From: Kingdonia uniflora
Lineage: Eukaryota > Streptophyta > Magnoliopsida > Ranunculales > Circaeasteraceae
Assembly: GCA_014058105.1 (NCBI GenBank)
Contig: JACGCM010001798.1
Coordinates: 558,001-622,000, forward strand
Reading direction: 5' to 3'
DNA: 64,000 bases
In this document: one piece after another, positions 55,391-64,000 of the stretch
Position numbering within the stretch: position 1 is the first letter of the stretch
Layout of the letters: the number at the start of each line of letters is the position of its first letter
Made by a program: the position numbers and the translations under genes
Notes under the pieces: model-generated
What the model was told of the DNA's origin: nothing
Seen by the model: only the letters and a program-made list of their open reading frames with translations
Databases searched by the model: none

Positions 55391-56769
55391 TATATTAAGG
55401 TTTACCTTTTCTTTGCGCAGGAACACCATATTATGCCTGCCTTTTGAAGCAAAATTCTGTGCCGGATAATACTCGTTCTTGGATATAGTCTTTGCAATAA
55501 GATGATAACTGGATATTAAACGATTTCGATCAAAGAAACTTGGTGATTTCACCACGTTGACTTCTTTATTTTAATTTATGTGTATTTGGTTTTGTTTTAG
55601 ATTACTGAAGAATAGTGCCCTTTTTATTTGTAAGGGGATATGGCGTAATTATGGTTTCACCGCAATTAAGGACTGCTTGATCAAGAGATTAAAGGGTTGA
55701 GTAAATGGTTTTTATTGGTTTTTTACCTATGTTTTTTCCTGTGTGTTAATCTTACTAAGGCAAGCCTATTATGGATGGATTTGCATATGTATAGTTTTTT
55801 GCTGAAACAAATATGGTATTCAGAATCTATAGGAACAGGACATTCCCAAGTTTTCGATGAGAGTAGGCAAGTAGACATGAAGTCCTGTTGTCGTGCCAAA
55901 TATTTGTGGTAAGCCTACAAAAACAAAGTTATTATAAATGGTAAACTATGTACTACACAATATATGAATTTGAGTAACAATATTATAGCTCAACCGAAAA
56001 TATTTGTGAGTAATTTATACATATGCTAATCATTAGATTTATGTATGAGATGAAACTTTAGCTAAACCAATGGGCAACAACTATCTAAATCAGGCGATCA
56101 CAAACATTTCCAGTGTACAAGGCAGAGCATATAATAGGGCAGAAAATGAACTTAAGAAAAATAAACATCCCTTTGGCCATTACTGAAACATGTTGTGTTG
56201 AAAATTGTCCTAACGATAAAAGACAACAGAGTTACACTTAGAACAGAACGACCTACATTGTGATACTATTCATCATTACACCTGCAATGTTTTTCTAGAA
56301 ATAATTGTATGTTAATATTTTTTGATTAACATTTATCTTAATCCATTTCAGTCACTTCCCTCTGCATCTATTTCCTTTATTAACTTCTATGCCTTGAGTA
56401 CCTCCCTTGCCAAGTACGTGAGCTCCTTATGATCCTTTATAACTTTGTTCACACGATTCTTAAGTAGAAAATGATTCGTAAATATTACTCCCCCATAAGT
56501 TACCTGAGCAACAACGGTCACCTATGTAATCAAATAAATAAACAATAATACGATGAGAATGGTCAAGACTCAGGACACCAAAAGGTTGTCCCTTTGTGCG
56601 CATAAGATTTAAATTGATACCAAATCAATTTATCATACAGTAGTTCGTTATCGAACTGTGTTGTTTTTCTTATTACAAGAGGAAATCTTAGGATATTGTG
56701 TTTCCAATCAAGAATATTCTTATAGATGGAAATCGTACAGTGGATACTTAAAGCAAAAAAAGTTTTAGC

Positions 56770-57175
56770 AATTTGTCATACTTAAAACTAAAAAATATTT
56801 AGAAGGCGTGATACTTCTAGTCATTTTGAGAAGGTCATAATCTATATATAATCACTGTTTGAGACTGTTGGTTTGTACTATGGAGTTTTTGCAGCCTTAA
56901 TAGAAGTAGTCTCATTCTAAAAATGCACAAAAGATTTAAAAAATGAGAAACTAAAAACATTTCCACATTGAATTCAATATGAATACAAAATTTGAAGAAC
57001 AAACTCTTAAGCTCAAGTAATCGAATTGAATAATTCTTTATACATACTTCAATTATAAGTATAACGAAACTTTACTGTTTGTTTTTGAAATTATATAGCA
57101 AATAAATAAACTTTTCTTTAAGAAGAGGAATGGCTACATCTAAATATATTTCATATCAACATAGGTTGTTAAACA
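56770..57175. repeat. Dispersed repeat, copy B (partner 43568-43985)
   Basis: Same blocks in the same order and orientation as copy A, with small indels. It has no coding content. Confidence 0.8.
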
Positions 57176-57210
57176 AGTAGCTTAAAAAGAGCAGTTTAGA
57201 AGGCCTAATT

Positions 57211-57301
57211 TCTTTACTGTACTATTATCCAGTCGTTATATGCTATATAGAAGAGAATTTAAGAAACTTATATGCTATCTAATAGTAGTACAGTAAAGAA
57301 A
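57211..57301. repeat. Foldback hairpin
   Basis: TTCTTTACTGTACTATTAT (57211) pairs with TAATAGTAGTACAGTAAAGAA (ending 57300) around a loop of about 50 bp. The arms differ by a 3-bp insertion. It may be a tiny foldback element or a hairpin-forming remnant. Confidence 0.65.
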
Positions 57302-57539
57302 CTAACCCAAGTTTCCTGTAATGATTGTAATATGGGACTCTCTAATGGAACATAACATTCTTGGGAATAACCGTGGTTTTCATAAACATGCTGCCCTATT
57401 CCGGTCCAAATAAGGCTTTCCAATTTTAAGCCATATTAGCAAAATCACATTAAAAAAAATCAAAAACCAGTAAGTATAAAAAATATCTTACTTTTCAAGT
57501 AGTGCAACACAGGCAGGTCAAAGAGTAGAACTAGCTTTC

Positions 57540-57811
57540 GCTTTCTCTTTATATACAAAACTACTTCAACCCTAACTCTCCTACTACTTCTTCTTCATCT
57601 CAGTGTTTCAGTCCAATCATGGAAGAAGGAAGAATTTTGAACTTGTAATCAAACGCCCTTTTGCATTCAAACTCGATCTCGCAAACCTGGATCATGTTCT
57701 CTCATCGCCTCTGAAGTCTCAATCGAGGATGGTGATCTCACTGCTAAGCTTTTCCCACAGATCAATGATGGTGGTGATCAGGAGGAACCAATCAAACCCT
57801 TGATTCTCAGG
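57540..57811 (+). other. Possible first exon of an unidentified, broken gene
   Basis: TATATA near 57550 is followed by a pyrimidine-rich leader and ATG at 57619 (MEEGRIL), which meets a stop after a few codons. Two other frames carry coding-like text: ELVIKRPFAFKLDLANLDHV, then SEVSIEDGDLTAKLFPQIND and EEPIKPLILR up to a GTTTGT donor-like site at 57812. The frame change between them suggests a pseudogene 5' exon. No family is recognised and no further exon is seen downstream. Confidence 0.35.
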
Positions 57812-58259
57812 TTTGTTTGTTATCTCTAACTCTCTTTGTAGCTCTCAATGTTTGCATTTAAGTTCTTATTTATTTTTTAGACCCACAATCATTGTTCCGT
57901 TTAGTAAAGATATGCTTACTACAAGCATATTATCGTATAGCAGTCTAGGCGGGTTCAACGATTCGTTACATACTAATTTTAGTCTCCATTGTTGGTAGAA
58001 ATGAGGCTCTCCCACATCGAACGGGTAGGGGATGCAATCCACCAAATTTAGCGTGAAAAGTTTAAAAGACAAACCAATTATGGCAGGAAGGTTGGATAGA
58101 ATATGACCTTACGGCCCCTATAACTCTAAAAATACGTTTGTCTCTAATGTGATTGTTTAAAATGCAAGGGGTTGTAAGAATCCTAGATTTCATGCCCATT
58201 CCTGATCAGATTGATGTTATCCTATACAATCTTCGGTATCAAAGGCATTTTTATGAGGG
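57812..58259. other. Non-coding spacer
   Basis: AT-rich. CTCCCACATCG at about 58013 matches ten of eleven bases of the snRNA USE consensus but has no TATA at a suitable distance. Nothing else is seen. Confidence 0.35.
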
Positions 58260-58950
58260 ATAGAAAAAGGGGAGCTTTATAAGCAAGGATGAATTTTCAC
58301 AATTGCAAGGATATAACAGAACATCTAGAATATTGTTGAGTTTCTGGTGGAGACAAGGTTGAGGGCCCCACCAACAAAATTAACTTTAAACAATAATAAT
58401 TAAAATCTTCTCATTTTCTCCACCATTCGCATTCAGCATCTCGAGCTAAACTGAAGTAATCTGTAATCATTATTCCCAATTTACCCCAAGAATAAACTCA
58501 TAACACCTAAGCTCATAACCCCTACAACCCAAAACAACCAATGGATTCGAATATAAAGAATTAATTAAAGTGGTTTTCACACAATATGAAAAAAAATATA
58601 TGGATTTTTAGCAAGGGTTGTTTGAAATCTTAGAATTACTCAAAAGATTGGGGCTTTTTATTGCCTCATTTTGTTTGAGGAGAGCGAGAAAGAGAGAAGT
58701 CGATCTCTGTTTGTTATTAGGGTAGTTACTTTGGAGTATTGGATGGGTTAATTAATGGATATGCTTTTAGTTGTCCAGAAGATGAGAAGATTGAGTTTAA
58801 TTTGGGCTAATTTTTAGTTTTTTGAAATTTACTTTATTGGCGGGTTCCTCAACCTTACCTCTATTAAAAACCAACAATATTCCGGATGTTTTGTTATATC
58901 CTTGCAATTACAAAAATCCATCCTTACTTATAAAGCTCCCCATAGAAAAA
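58260..58950. mobile_element. MULE-type MITE (58269-58941) with perfect 9-bp TSD
   Basis: ATAGAAAAA at 58260-58268 and 58942-58950 are identical and flank 673 bp. The ends GGGGAGCTTTATAAGCAAGG and its inverted partner extend over about 115 bp of matching arms (58269-58386 and 58825-58941), sharing AATTGCAAGGATATAACA and GAATATTGTTG. Long TIRs plus a 9-bp duplication are the signature of Mutator-like elements. The middle (58390-58820) encodes nothing recognisable, so it is non-autonomous. Confidence 0.92.
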
Positions 58951-59332
58951 GTCTTGATTAGTATGTAAGCTTTCTTGCTAATAAGTGTATCTAACCTTGA
59001 CTTCTTTCTGGTAGGAGAATAATTGCGTAAACTTTAACTGTAAAAAGTTTGTTGGAGTTTTCTTTTTATAGTTCTAGGGATCTTGATGTCGGATCAATCG
59101 CCTTGTTTTCAATTTAATGCTGCATATTTAGATCAGCCGAACTCTCTAAACTTGATTTTGATTTATTTCAGGTTTTGCAACTATCGTAGAAAGATATTTC
59201 AAGCCTTGCTTTGTTGATATTCCAAATTGTTGGGGACTGAGCCCCCCGCATTGCATTGATATTGTCCCCACCTTGACCACCTAGTATGGGATAAGTGTGG
59301 GGTTTTATCTGAAAATGCCTCGGTGCAATTTA

Positions 59333-59859
59333 GAGCATCCACATAAGCTAGGTGGGTAAATTCAGCCAAATCTACCCTAAACGCAATCCACCCTACAGTA
59401 GTTCACCTCTAAAACAAAGTTAATATTACTCACCGCAGTTCAGAACTGCGGGGCATAAAGGGACGGTCGAGATATGTCCACGTGTCACAAATCCAACGTC
59501 TAAACATGCCTAGCAGTTCCGAAGTGTGGGGCATGAGAACCAATTAAATGATGCCACGTAGCTGTTTTAAAATAAATTAATTTGGGGATTATATATGCCC
59601 CGCAGCTCTGAAGTGCAGGGCATGAGAGCCACTTAAATCTTGACAAGTGTCATAATATAATTGGTTATTGATGCCCTATAGTTTAGAAGTGCGGGGAATC
59701 AATAAAGTAAAAAATCCACCCTGAGGGTGGTGAGACCACCCTGAAGGTGGGTTTTGGATGGATACGTCAGCCAATCGACCTAATTGTTGTGGGTGGATTT
59801 GGGCCAAAACAAGGTGAAGGATTATCATGTCATCCTTCACATAGCTGGTGCATATGCTC
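59333..59859. mobile_element. Harbinger-type MITE in the TRIM LTR, TSD TTA
   Basis: TTA at 59330-59332 and 59860-59862 flank 527 bp starting GAGCATCC and ending ATGCTC, imperfect inverted repeats of the GAGCATC type known from PIF/Harbinger-like MITEs. Inside are four related units of about 80-90 bp built on CCGCAGTTC(T)GAA(C/G)TGCGGGGCAT, near 59435, 59511, 59597 and 59683. No coding capacity. Confidence 0.75.
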
Positions 59860-59876
59860 TTAGAACATCATATCTA

Positions 59877-59919
59877 CTTATATCCTTGTATTGGACCACA
59901 TCTTTAACCAATGTGGAAC
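59877..59919 (-). promoter_or_regulatory. USE-like GTTCCACATTG and TATAAG pair in the TRIM LTR
   Basis: On the minus strand GTTCCACATTG (59919-59909) is followed after 26 bp by TATAAG (59882-59877). The spacing is within the Pol III-type range of plant snRNA promoters. The USE match has two changes from RTCCCACATCG. Confidence 0.4.
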
Positions 59920-60147
59920 TAACTTTGATCCACCAATCTTAACAATCTCCACCTTAGATCAAACTTCGTTAGTCCTCAACCGCCCGTCACCATCGGTACG
60001 ATTAATACGCCCACCAATAATCTCCACTTTGGTTTGAGCTCCTGTGGTACACCATCTCACTTGAGATCCATGTGCAAACGGCTTATCTGTTCCACCCAAA
60101 CACCACATTTTCTCTACACATCCATGTTCCACCTTGAGCACACGTCA

Positions 60148-60260
60148 ATCACAGTGGACTATGTTCCCAACCGAATCGTCGGCTTTAATACCAATTGTTG
60201 GCTAATCACAATGGACTATGTTCCCAACCGAACCGTTGGCTCTGATACCAATTGTTGGGG
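60148..60260 (-). repeat. Duplicated primer-binding-site segment of the TRIM
   Basis: Two tandem units of about 56 bp each carry CA(C/A)AGTGGACTATGTTCCC-like sequence, CAACCGAA, a primer site and the first six bases of the LTR (TGTTGG). The outer copy has the exact site; the inner copy has GCTTTAATACCA, decayed by two changes. Confidence 0.85.
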
Positions 60261-60312
60261 CCCGAGCCCCCACATTGCACCGACATTGTCCCCACCTTGA
60301 CCAGCTAGTATG

Positions 60313-61254
60313 CTAGCCCGTTATGCAGAGTTACTAATTAGGCACAAATGGTGTATAAAATATGAGAAGATGAAAATAATTATATTATAGATCCACACTC
60401 AGTCTTACAACATGTCTTAGCCTTAACCAAAAATCAGTTTGGCTCTGAACCAAGTCATATACCAAGACATATGACTCAACATAAAAGCAAATAATACACC
60501 TAGGAGGTTTTCAAGACATGAAGAGGGTGAAAAGCCATATATACTAAGTTTCAGCACTGAAAAGGAGTGTCAAACGACCTCTGAATTTGATGGAGGGAAT
60601 TAGAAGATCGTAGTGTAATATACAATATTTAGAGATGGAATGATTACAAGCCTCGTAACCTTAGAATTGCAAACAACTTAGCAGTTGCACAAACATGGAG
60701 TGAAAATGAAAGCTTACCGGATCATGTTACATATGCAAGATTGCAACTACAATTTGTTGCATAGACATGGCATGTAGATCAACAATAGAAATTAAACAAA
60801 AGTTACTAAACAGCCATAGCGATTTGAATCAAGGTAGAATTGAACCGCCATACTCTCAAAAAGATGAGCGCTCTTTTCATTTTAAGCTAATGAATTTATA
60901 AAAAAATCTTGAGGAAAAATAATCACCACACACATCGCGGCATAAAACTTCCTAAAACCTACATGATGTAAGAGATAAAAGGGTATTCCAGCATATTAAG
61001 TTGAATGCTACCGCAAAACCCTTAGGTGGTGTTTAATCCTACCACAAAACCCATAGGTAGCTAGCTGTTGTATTATTCTAAAACCAAGACTACAAAATTG
61101 TTGATAGATATTAGAGAAAATCAATTGAGTGGTATAGTTACTACAAACTGCTTTAAATATACTTTTTGGTAGTTCCACATTTGGCACGGTTCGTGTGCTG
61201 TGTAGTTGTCTTCAAGCTTAGGTAACATGATTGACAGATAGTTCAAGTCGGTAA
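60313..61254. other. Non-coding spacer
   Basis: AT-rich DNA downstream of the subtilase pseudogene. A stretch near 60850 looks superficially like the T-arm of a tRNA, but no cloverleaf can be built. No gene is seen. Confidence 0.4.
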
Positions 61255-63747
61255 CTAGTGGTGGAACACCATTGATGTTCCTGAGATAATGTTGAACTCC
61301 ACTTTTTTATTTGCTGGAGACTAGGCAGCAAGGATATTAAATCCTGGAGCTGTGAAATCCGGCTAAAAACAGGATTAACACACAAAAGAGCACATTGTTA
61401 TACTAAAGTATGCATTGGAACGACTAAGATTACTTGGTTGTTATTAAGAAATATTACCTTCAAAATTTCGGGGGTCAAATTATTGGGACCTTTCAAAGAG
61501 AATCCTGCAACTTGAGGAGCTGGTTGAGATCCTAACAGTCTTCGCAGGCAGTTGGATTTCTAAACATGAAAAGATTTTAAACCTGATTCTAGGGAAACGC
61601 GATATAAAAGCCTAGTTGTATATGCTGCTTAGGAGAGGAGAAACCTAACCGTGTATGATTTATGTATGAAAGAATTCTGTCACCAACATGTGTTCCAACA
61701 ATAGCTTAAGGGATTATGAAGGAAATGACAACATTTTTACTTGCTTTATCTATAAGAATCATTCCTACACCCCCGGCTTCTTTCACTATTACACTCTTTG
61801 CCAGCTTAGACTCCCAAGAACTCCCAGTATGTTGACAAACAACAACCTTTCCGCTAACCTTGGTACTATTTAATGAGCTCTCTAAACAGTAACTGGACGC
61901 ATATAGAGAAGACAATTAAAACTCCTTACATAAGTTTGGAACGCATATCATAGTTTTCATTATTTCCTCATAATTAAGGGAATTGCTCTTGATAGTGCAT
62001 ATGGAAGGAAAATCATGCAAGAACTTGGATTCTTTGATATTTGTGATCCTTTGTGAAATACAACGTAGTGTCATAGTTGTAGGCACAACGTGAAATAAAC
62101 CATGTTAATATCTCTAATTGGCTTTACCTTGATTAGTAGATCATAAAGTAAACTAGCAAATAATGAAAAATACCGTGTAGATATTCTTATTTCTTAGTAT
62201 GATATCAGAATTGAAGTCCCAATCTGTCGAATAAGCAACAACAGTAATCAACTAAGTTGCAGAGCATTGTTCACTTCCTTCATTTCCTGCAGAAGAAACA
62301 ATTGGAATTCTGCATCTTTCAGCATGGAACGACCCTATTGAGATAGGGTCATTGAAGTAATCTCCATGAGGAAGGTCAAGACCAAGAGATAGAGACAAGA
62401 TGTGGATGTTGTCTTTGATTGAATCGTTAAATGTAGCTAATTGGTCTACATCATAGCGGCCAGAATCCCAACATGGTTTGTATACCGCAATCCTGCCAAA
62501 GGTACACCTCTTCTAGGTCCTCCAGAACCCAAGCCTTTAAAATTCATGTTTTCCACATAACAGCCAGCAGCTATTGAAGCTGTGTGGCTGCGTCGTTGCC
62601 GTCCCTAGGCGATCTGATTTTTTTTTTACTGAATCTTCTTTAGCTTCGTAGTCACTTAAAGTAGTATCTTGCACCTATTACTTTCCTGAATGATAAAATC
62701 AAAGCTAAAGAAGCCTCATCTATAAATCTTCATAAAATGAGTACATATTCCTGTTGCAAGATGGAGTGTTGAAAGCTTCTCATGCCTGACACTGTCCCTT
62801 CCATCTCGAAGGCATGGAGGGCATACCACGATCTGTAAAAATTGGTGGTTCTGGCCATATTCCTGAATAGTTCCGTCATGTAATCAGAGAAATAAAAAAT
62901 AAACTAACACAAAGTAATTGTACTTTATAATTAAGAATTAGAAATTAACAGCCAATACAAAGGGTATTTTAGTTTCTTTATCTTAACAAGAAAAACTATA
63001 GGACCACTATGCAATAGATCAAATTCAAGGAAATTGCATCACAGGTAGAGATGAATACACAACCGTTAAATTATCAAGACATAAGCTAAAGCTTGTATAT
63101 GATATTGATAAATACATTGATAAACATCTCAATATTATTAAAGAGAAACTCCTCACCTGTATTGATGAATCCGATAATGACATTTTCTTGGTTCTTAGTA
63201 GAGTATCCTGGAATTTCCATTGCTTCATCTTTCACAAGGCCCATGAAATCCAAAGAATGAGTTGTATGTAGTCGTTTTTTAGAATTGGGGAATACCAAAA
63301 CCAACCCGGGCATTCGTTTAGTATTCAAAGGTTACAGTTAATTGGAATCCAATTTCAATACATATAAAAATAAAATGAAAACCAATAAGCAAGCAAACAT
63401 ACTTGCCATTTCCAAAACTTGCTCCTCTGTAAGCTTTGACCCCCTGAAAACATGTTTGTAACTATAGACATGGGATGCTTGGGCATGTTCATTACTGTAA
63501 AAGGCGTAAAAATAAAAATTAGAAGACCCCCATTTAAAATAAAAAATAGAAGACCCCCATTTCTCAGAAACACTTTCTAATGGTAAAAAAACACAACAAC
63601 CATTACTTTCACTTACCTTCCACCATGAACAACACTAAGCATTTGGTGGCTTTGCCATAAAATCTCATTGGGGTCTTCTTCACAAGTACTTGTGCTCCCC
63701 ATGTAAACAACATACACTTGCAAGCACCCCCACCCACCCAAAACCAT
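61255..63747 (-). pseudogene. Subtilisin-like serine protease (S8, plant subtilase) pseudogene
   Basis: Minus-strand exons, in order: 63747-63617 (QVYVVYMGSTSTCEEDPNEI, start of the I9 inhibitor domain), 63494-63403 (HAQASHVYSYKHVFRG, then frameshift to KLTEEQVLEMA), about 63311-63157 (MPGLVLVFPNSKKRLHTTHS, NVIIGFINTG), 62862-62751 (IWPEPPIFTDRGMPSMPSRW), 62685-62174 (KVIGARYY, SHTASIAAG, HILSLSLGLDLPHGDYFN, SSAGNEGSEQ), about 61915-61650 (PA domain, KVVVCQHTGSSWESKLAKS), 61559-61458 (GSQPAPQVAGFSLKGPNN) and 61362-61255 (DFTAPGFNILAA, NIISGTSMV). The catalytic Asp is Asn (AAT, 63161-63163); the Ser codon remains at 61273-61275. Stops include TGA at 62780, TAA at 61706 and TAG at 61321, with frameshifts in the large exon. 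The reading ends just after the Ser box, so the C-terminal domain is absent. It is a dead copy of a secreted protease gene. Confidence 0.9.
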
Positions 63748-64000
63748 GTAAACATTGCTAAAAATAATTATACAATGGAAACTAATGTAACTCCACGACT
63801 TTGAATTTTTACAAAGATGAGAGATTTAGCCCATAATAATCTCATTTCAAAAGACCATTTAGATGGAGAAAAGTTCAATCATGGTTCATTGGTGGGATAG
63901 TTTCGTCATGAGGAAAACTCAAATTTAGATAAAGAAAATTTGTAATTAGCTTTTTCTTCAAGAATTTTTAGTTAGTTACCTTTAATTTGCCCACCAAAAC
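63748..64000. other. 5' flank of the subtilase pseudogene
   Basis: AT-rich sequence. An alternative ATG at 63755 (minus strand) is out of frame with the conserved QVYVVYMGS. No clear signal-peptide exon is visible, so the original start may lie beyond the window. Confidence 0.4.

Larger units (their letters stand above)
55125..57210. other. Non-coding with dispersed repeats
   Basis: Holds copy B of the CACGCG repeat (55302-55390) and copy B of the 0.4-kb repeat (56770-57175). A plus-strand frame 55697-55912 with a hydrophobic start (FLLVFYLCFFLCVNL) and a minus-strand frame around 56530-56340 (VTVVAQVTYGG, KDHKELTYLAREVLKA) have coding texture, but I assign no family. Confidence 0.4.
59228..60312 (-). 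mobile_element. TRIM: miniature LTR element, minus strand, with nested MITE
   Basis: Left LTR (59228-59944, TGTTGGGG...CTTAACA) and truncated right LTR (60253 to about 60312) flank only 308 bp. An exact iMet primer site lies next to the right LTR (60239-60250, minus-strand TGGTATCAGAGC). A polypurine tract (minus-strand AAGGTGGAGAT) lies next to the left one. Without the nested MITE and its TSD the left LTR is about 187 bp. No coding capacity: a terminal-repeat retrotransposon in miniature. Confidence 0.87.

Noticed and set aside
58008..58030. snRNA gene promoter at CTCCCACATCG
   Set aside because: A good USE match but no TATA at 23-35 bp and no snRNA-like sequence downstream.
60850..60905. 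tRNA or organellar tRNA fragment (minus strand GGCGGTTCAATTCTACC)
   Set aside because: Only a T-arm-like phrase; no acceptor stem or anticodon arm could be paired.

Overview
The window reads as nuclear DNA of a eudicot plant. It has short exons with GT-AG introns, AT-rich intergenic DNA, and a dense nest of plant-type transposable elements: Ty1/copia with tRNA-iMet primer sites, Tat- and Athila-type Ty3/gypsy, CACTA, MULE and Harbinger-type MITEs, and a TRIM. I cannot name the species.

Layout. 0.4-3.1 kb: 3' part of a SEN1-type SF1 RNA/DNA helicase gene (+) that ends in an octapeptide-repeat tail. 3.6-4.7 kb: 3' relic of a LINE (-). 7.1-11.1 kb: complete five-exon SEC14-like (CRAL-TRIO) gene (+) whose introns carry a small retroposed insert and MITE-like repeats. 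11.7-12.4 kb: a repeat with a second copy at 54.4-55.1 kb. 12.4-13.0 kb: rearranged copia fragment. 13.0-34.8 kb: one old SIRE-like copia (B) holding two later insertions, a structurally complete copia (C, 15.05-20.33 kb, TSD AAAGC) and a Tat-type gypsy (D, 20.85-31.96 kb) with a 3.7-kb antisense coding region. 34.8-37.1 kb: composite TIR element with an internal direct repeat. 37.1-40.3 kb: gypsy gag (-) split by a 2.4-kb solo LTR with perfect TSD. 40.3-46.9 kb: mostly non-coding, with a possible minus-strand gene fragment with duplicated exons (44.6-45.7 kb). 47-48.5 kb: Athila gag pseudogene. 48.5-53.85 kb: CACTA transposase (-), inserted in a copia 5' end (53.85-54.38 kb). 58.27-58.94 kb: MULE-type MITE with perfect 9-bp TSD. 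59.2-60.3 kb: TRIM carrying a Harbinger-type MITE. 61.25-63.75 kb: subtilase pseudogene (-).

Only the helicase and the SEC14-like gene look like working host genes. The subtilase has lost its catalytic Asp and carries stops and frameshifts. Nearly all pol and gag frames contain stops, so the elements look old and immobile, though several keep precise structural signatures.

The observations most worth follow-up are: the helicase octapeptide tail; a 98-bp retroposed insert whose target duplication copied a splice acceptor; U6-snRNA-like USE/TATA spacing in two unrelated LTRs; GTTCGAAC palindrome clusters in four or more unrelated LTRs; the antisense coding region of gypsy D with a duplicated domain; the TRIM with a duplicated primer-binding site; and an NLS-like repeat array in the CACTA transposase.
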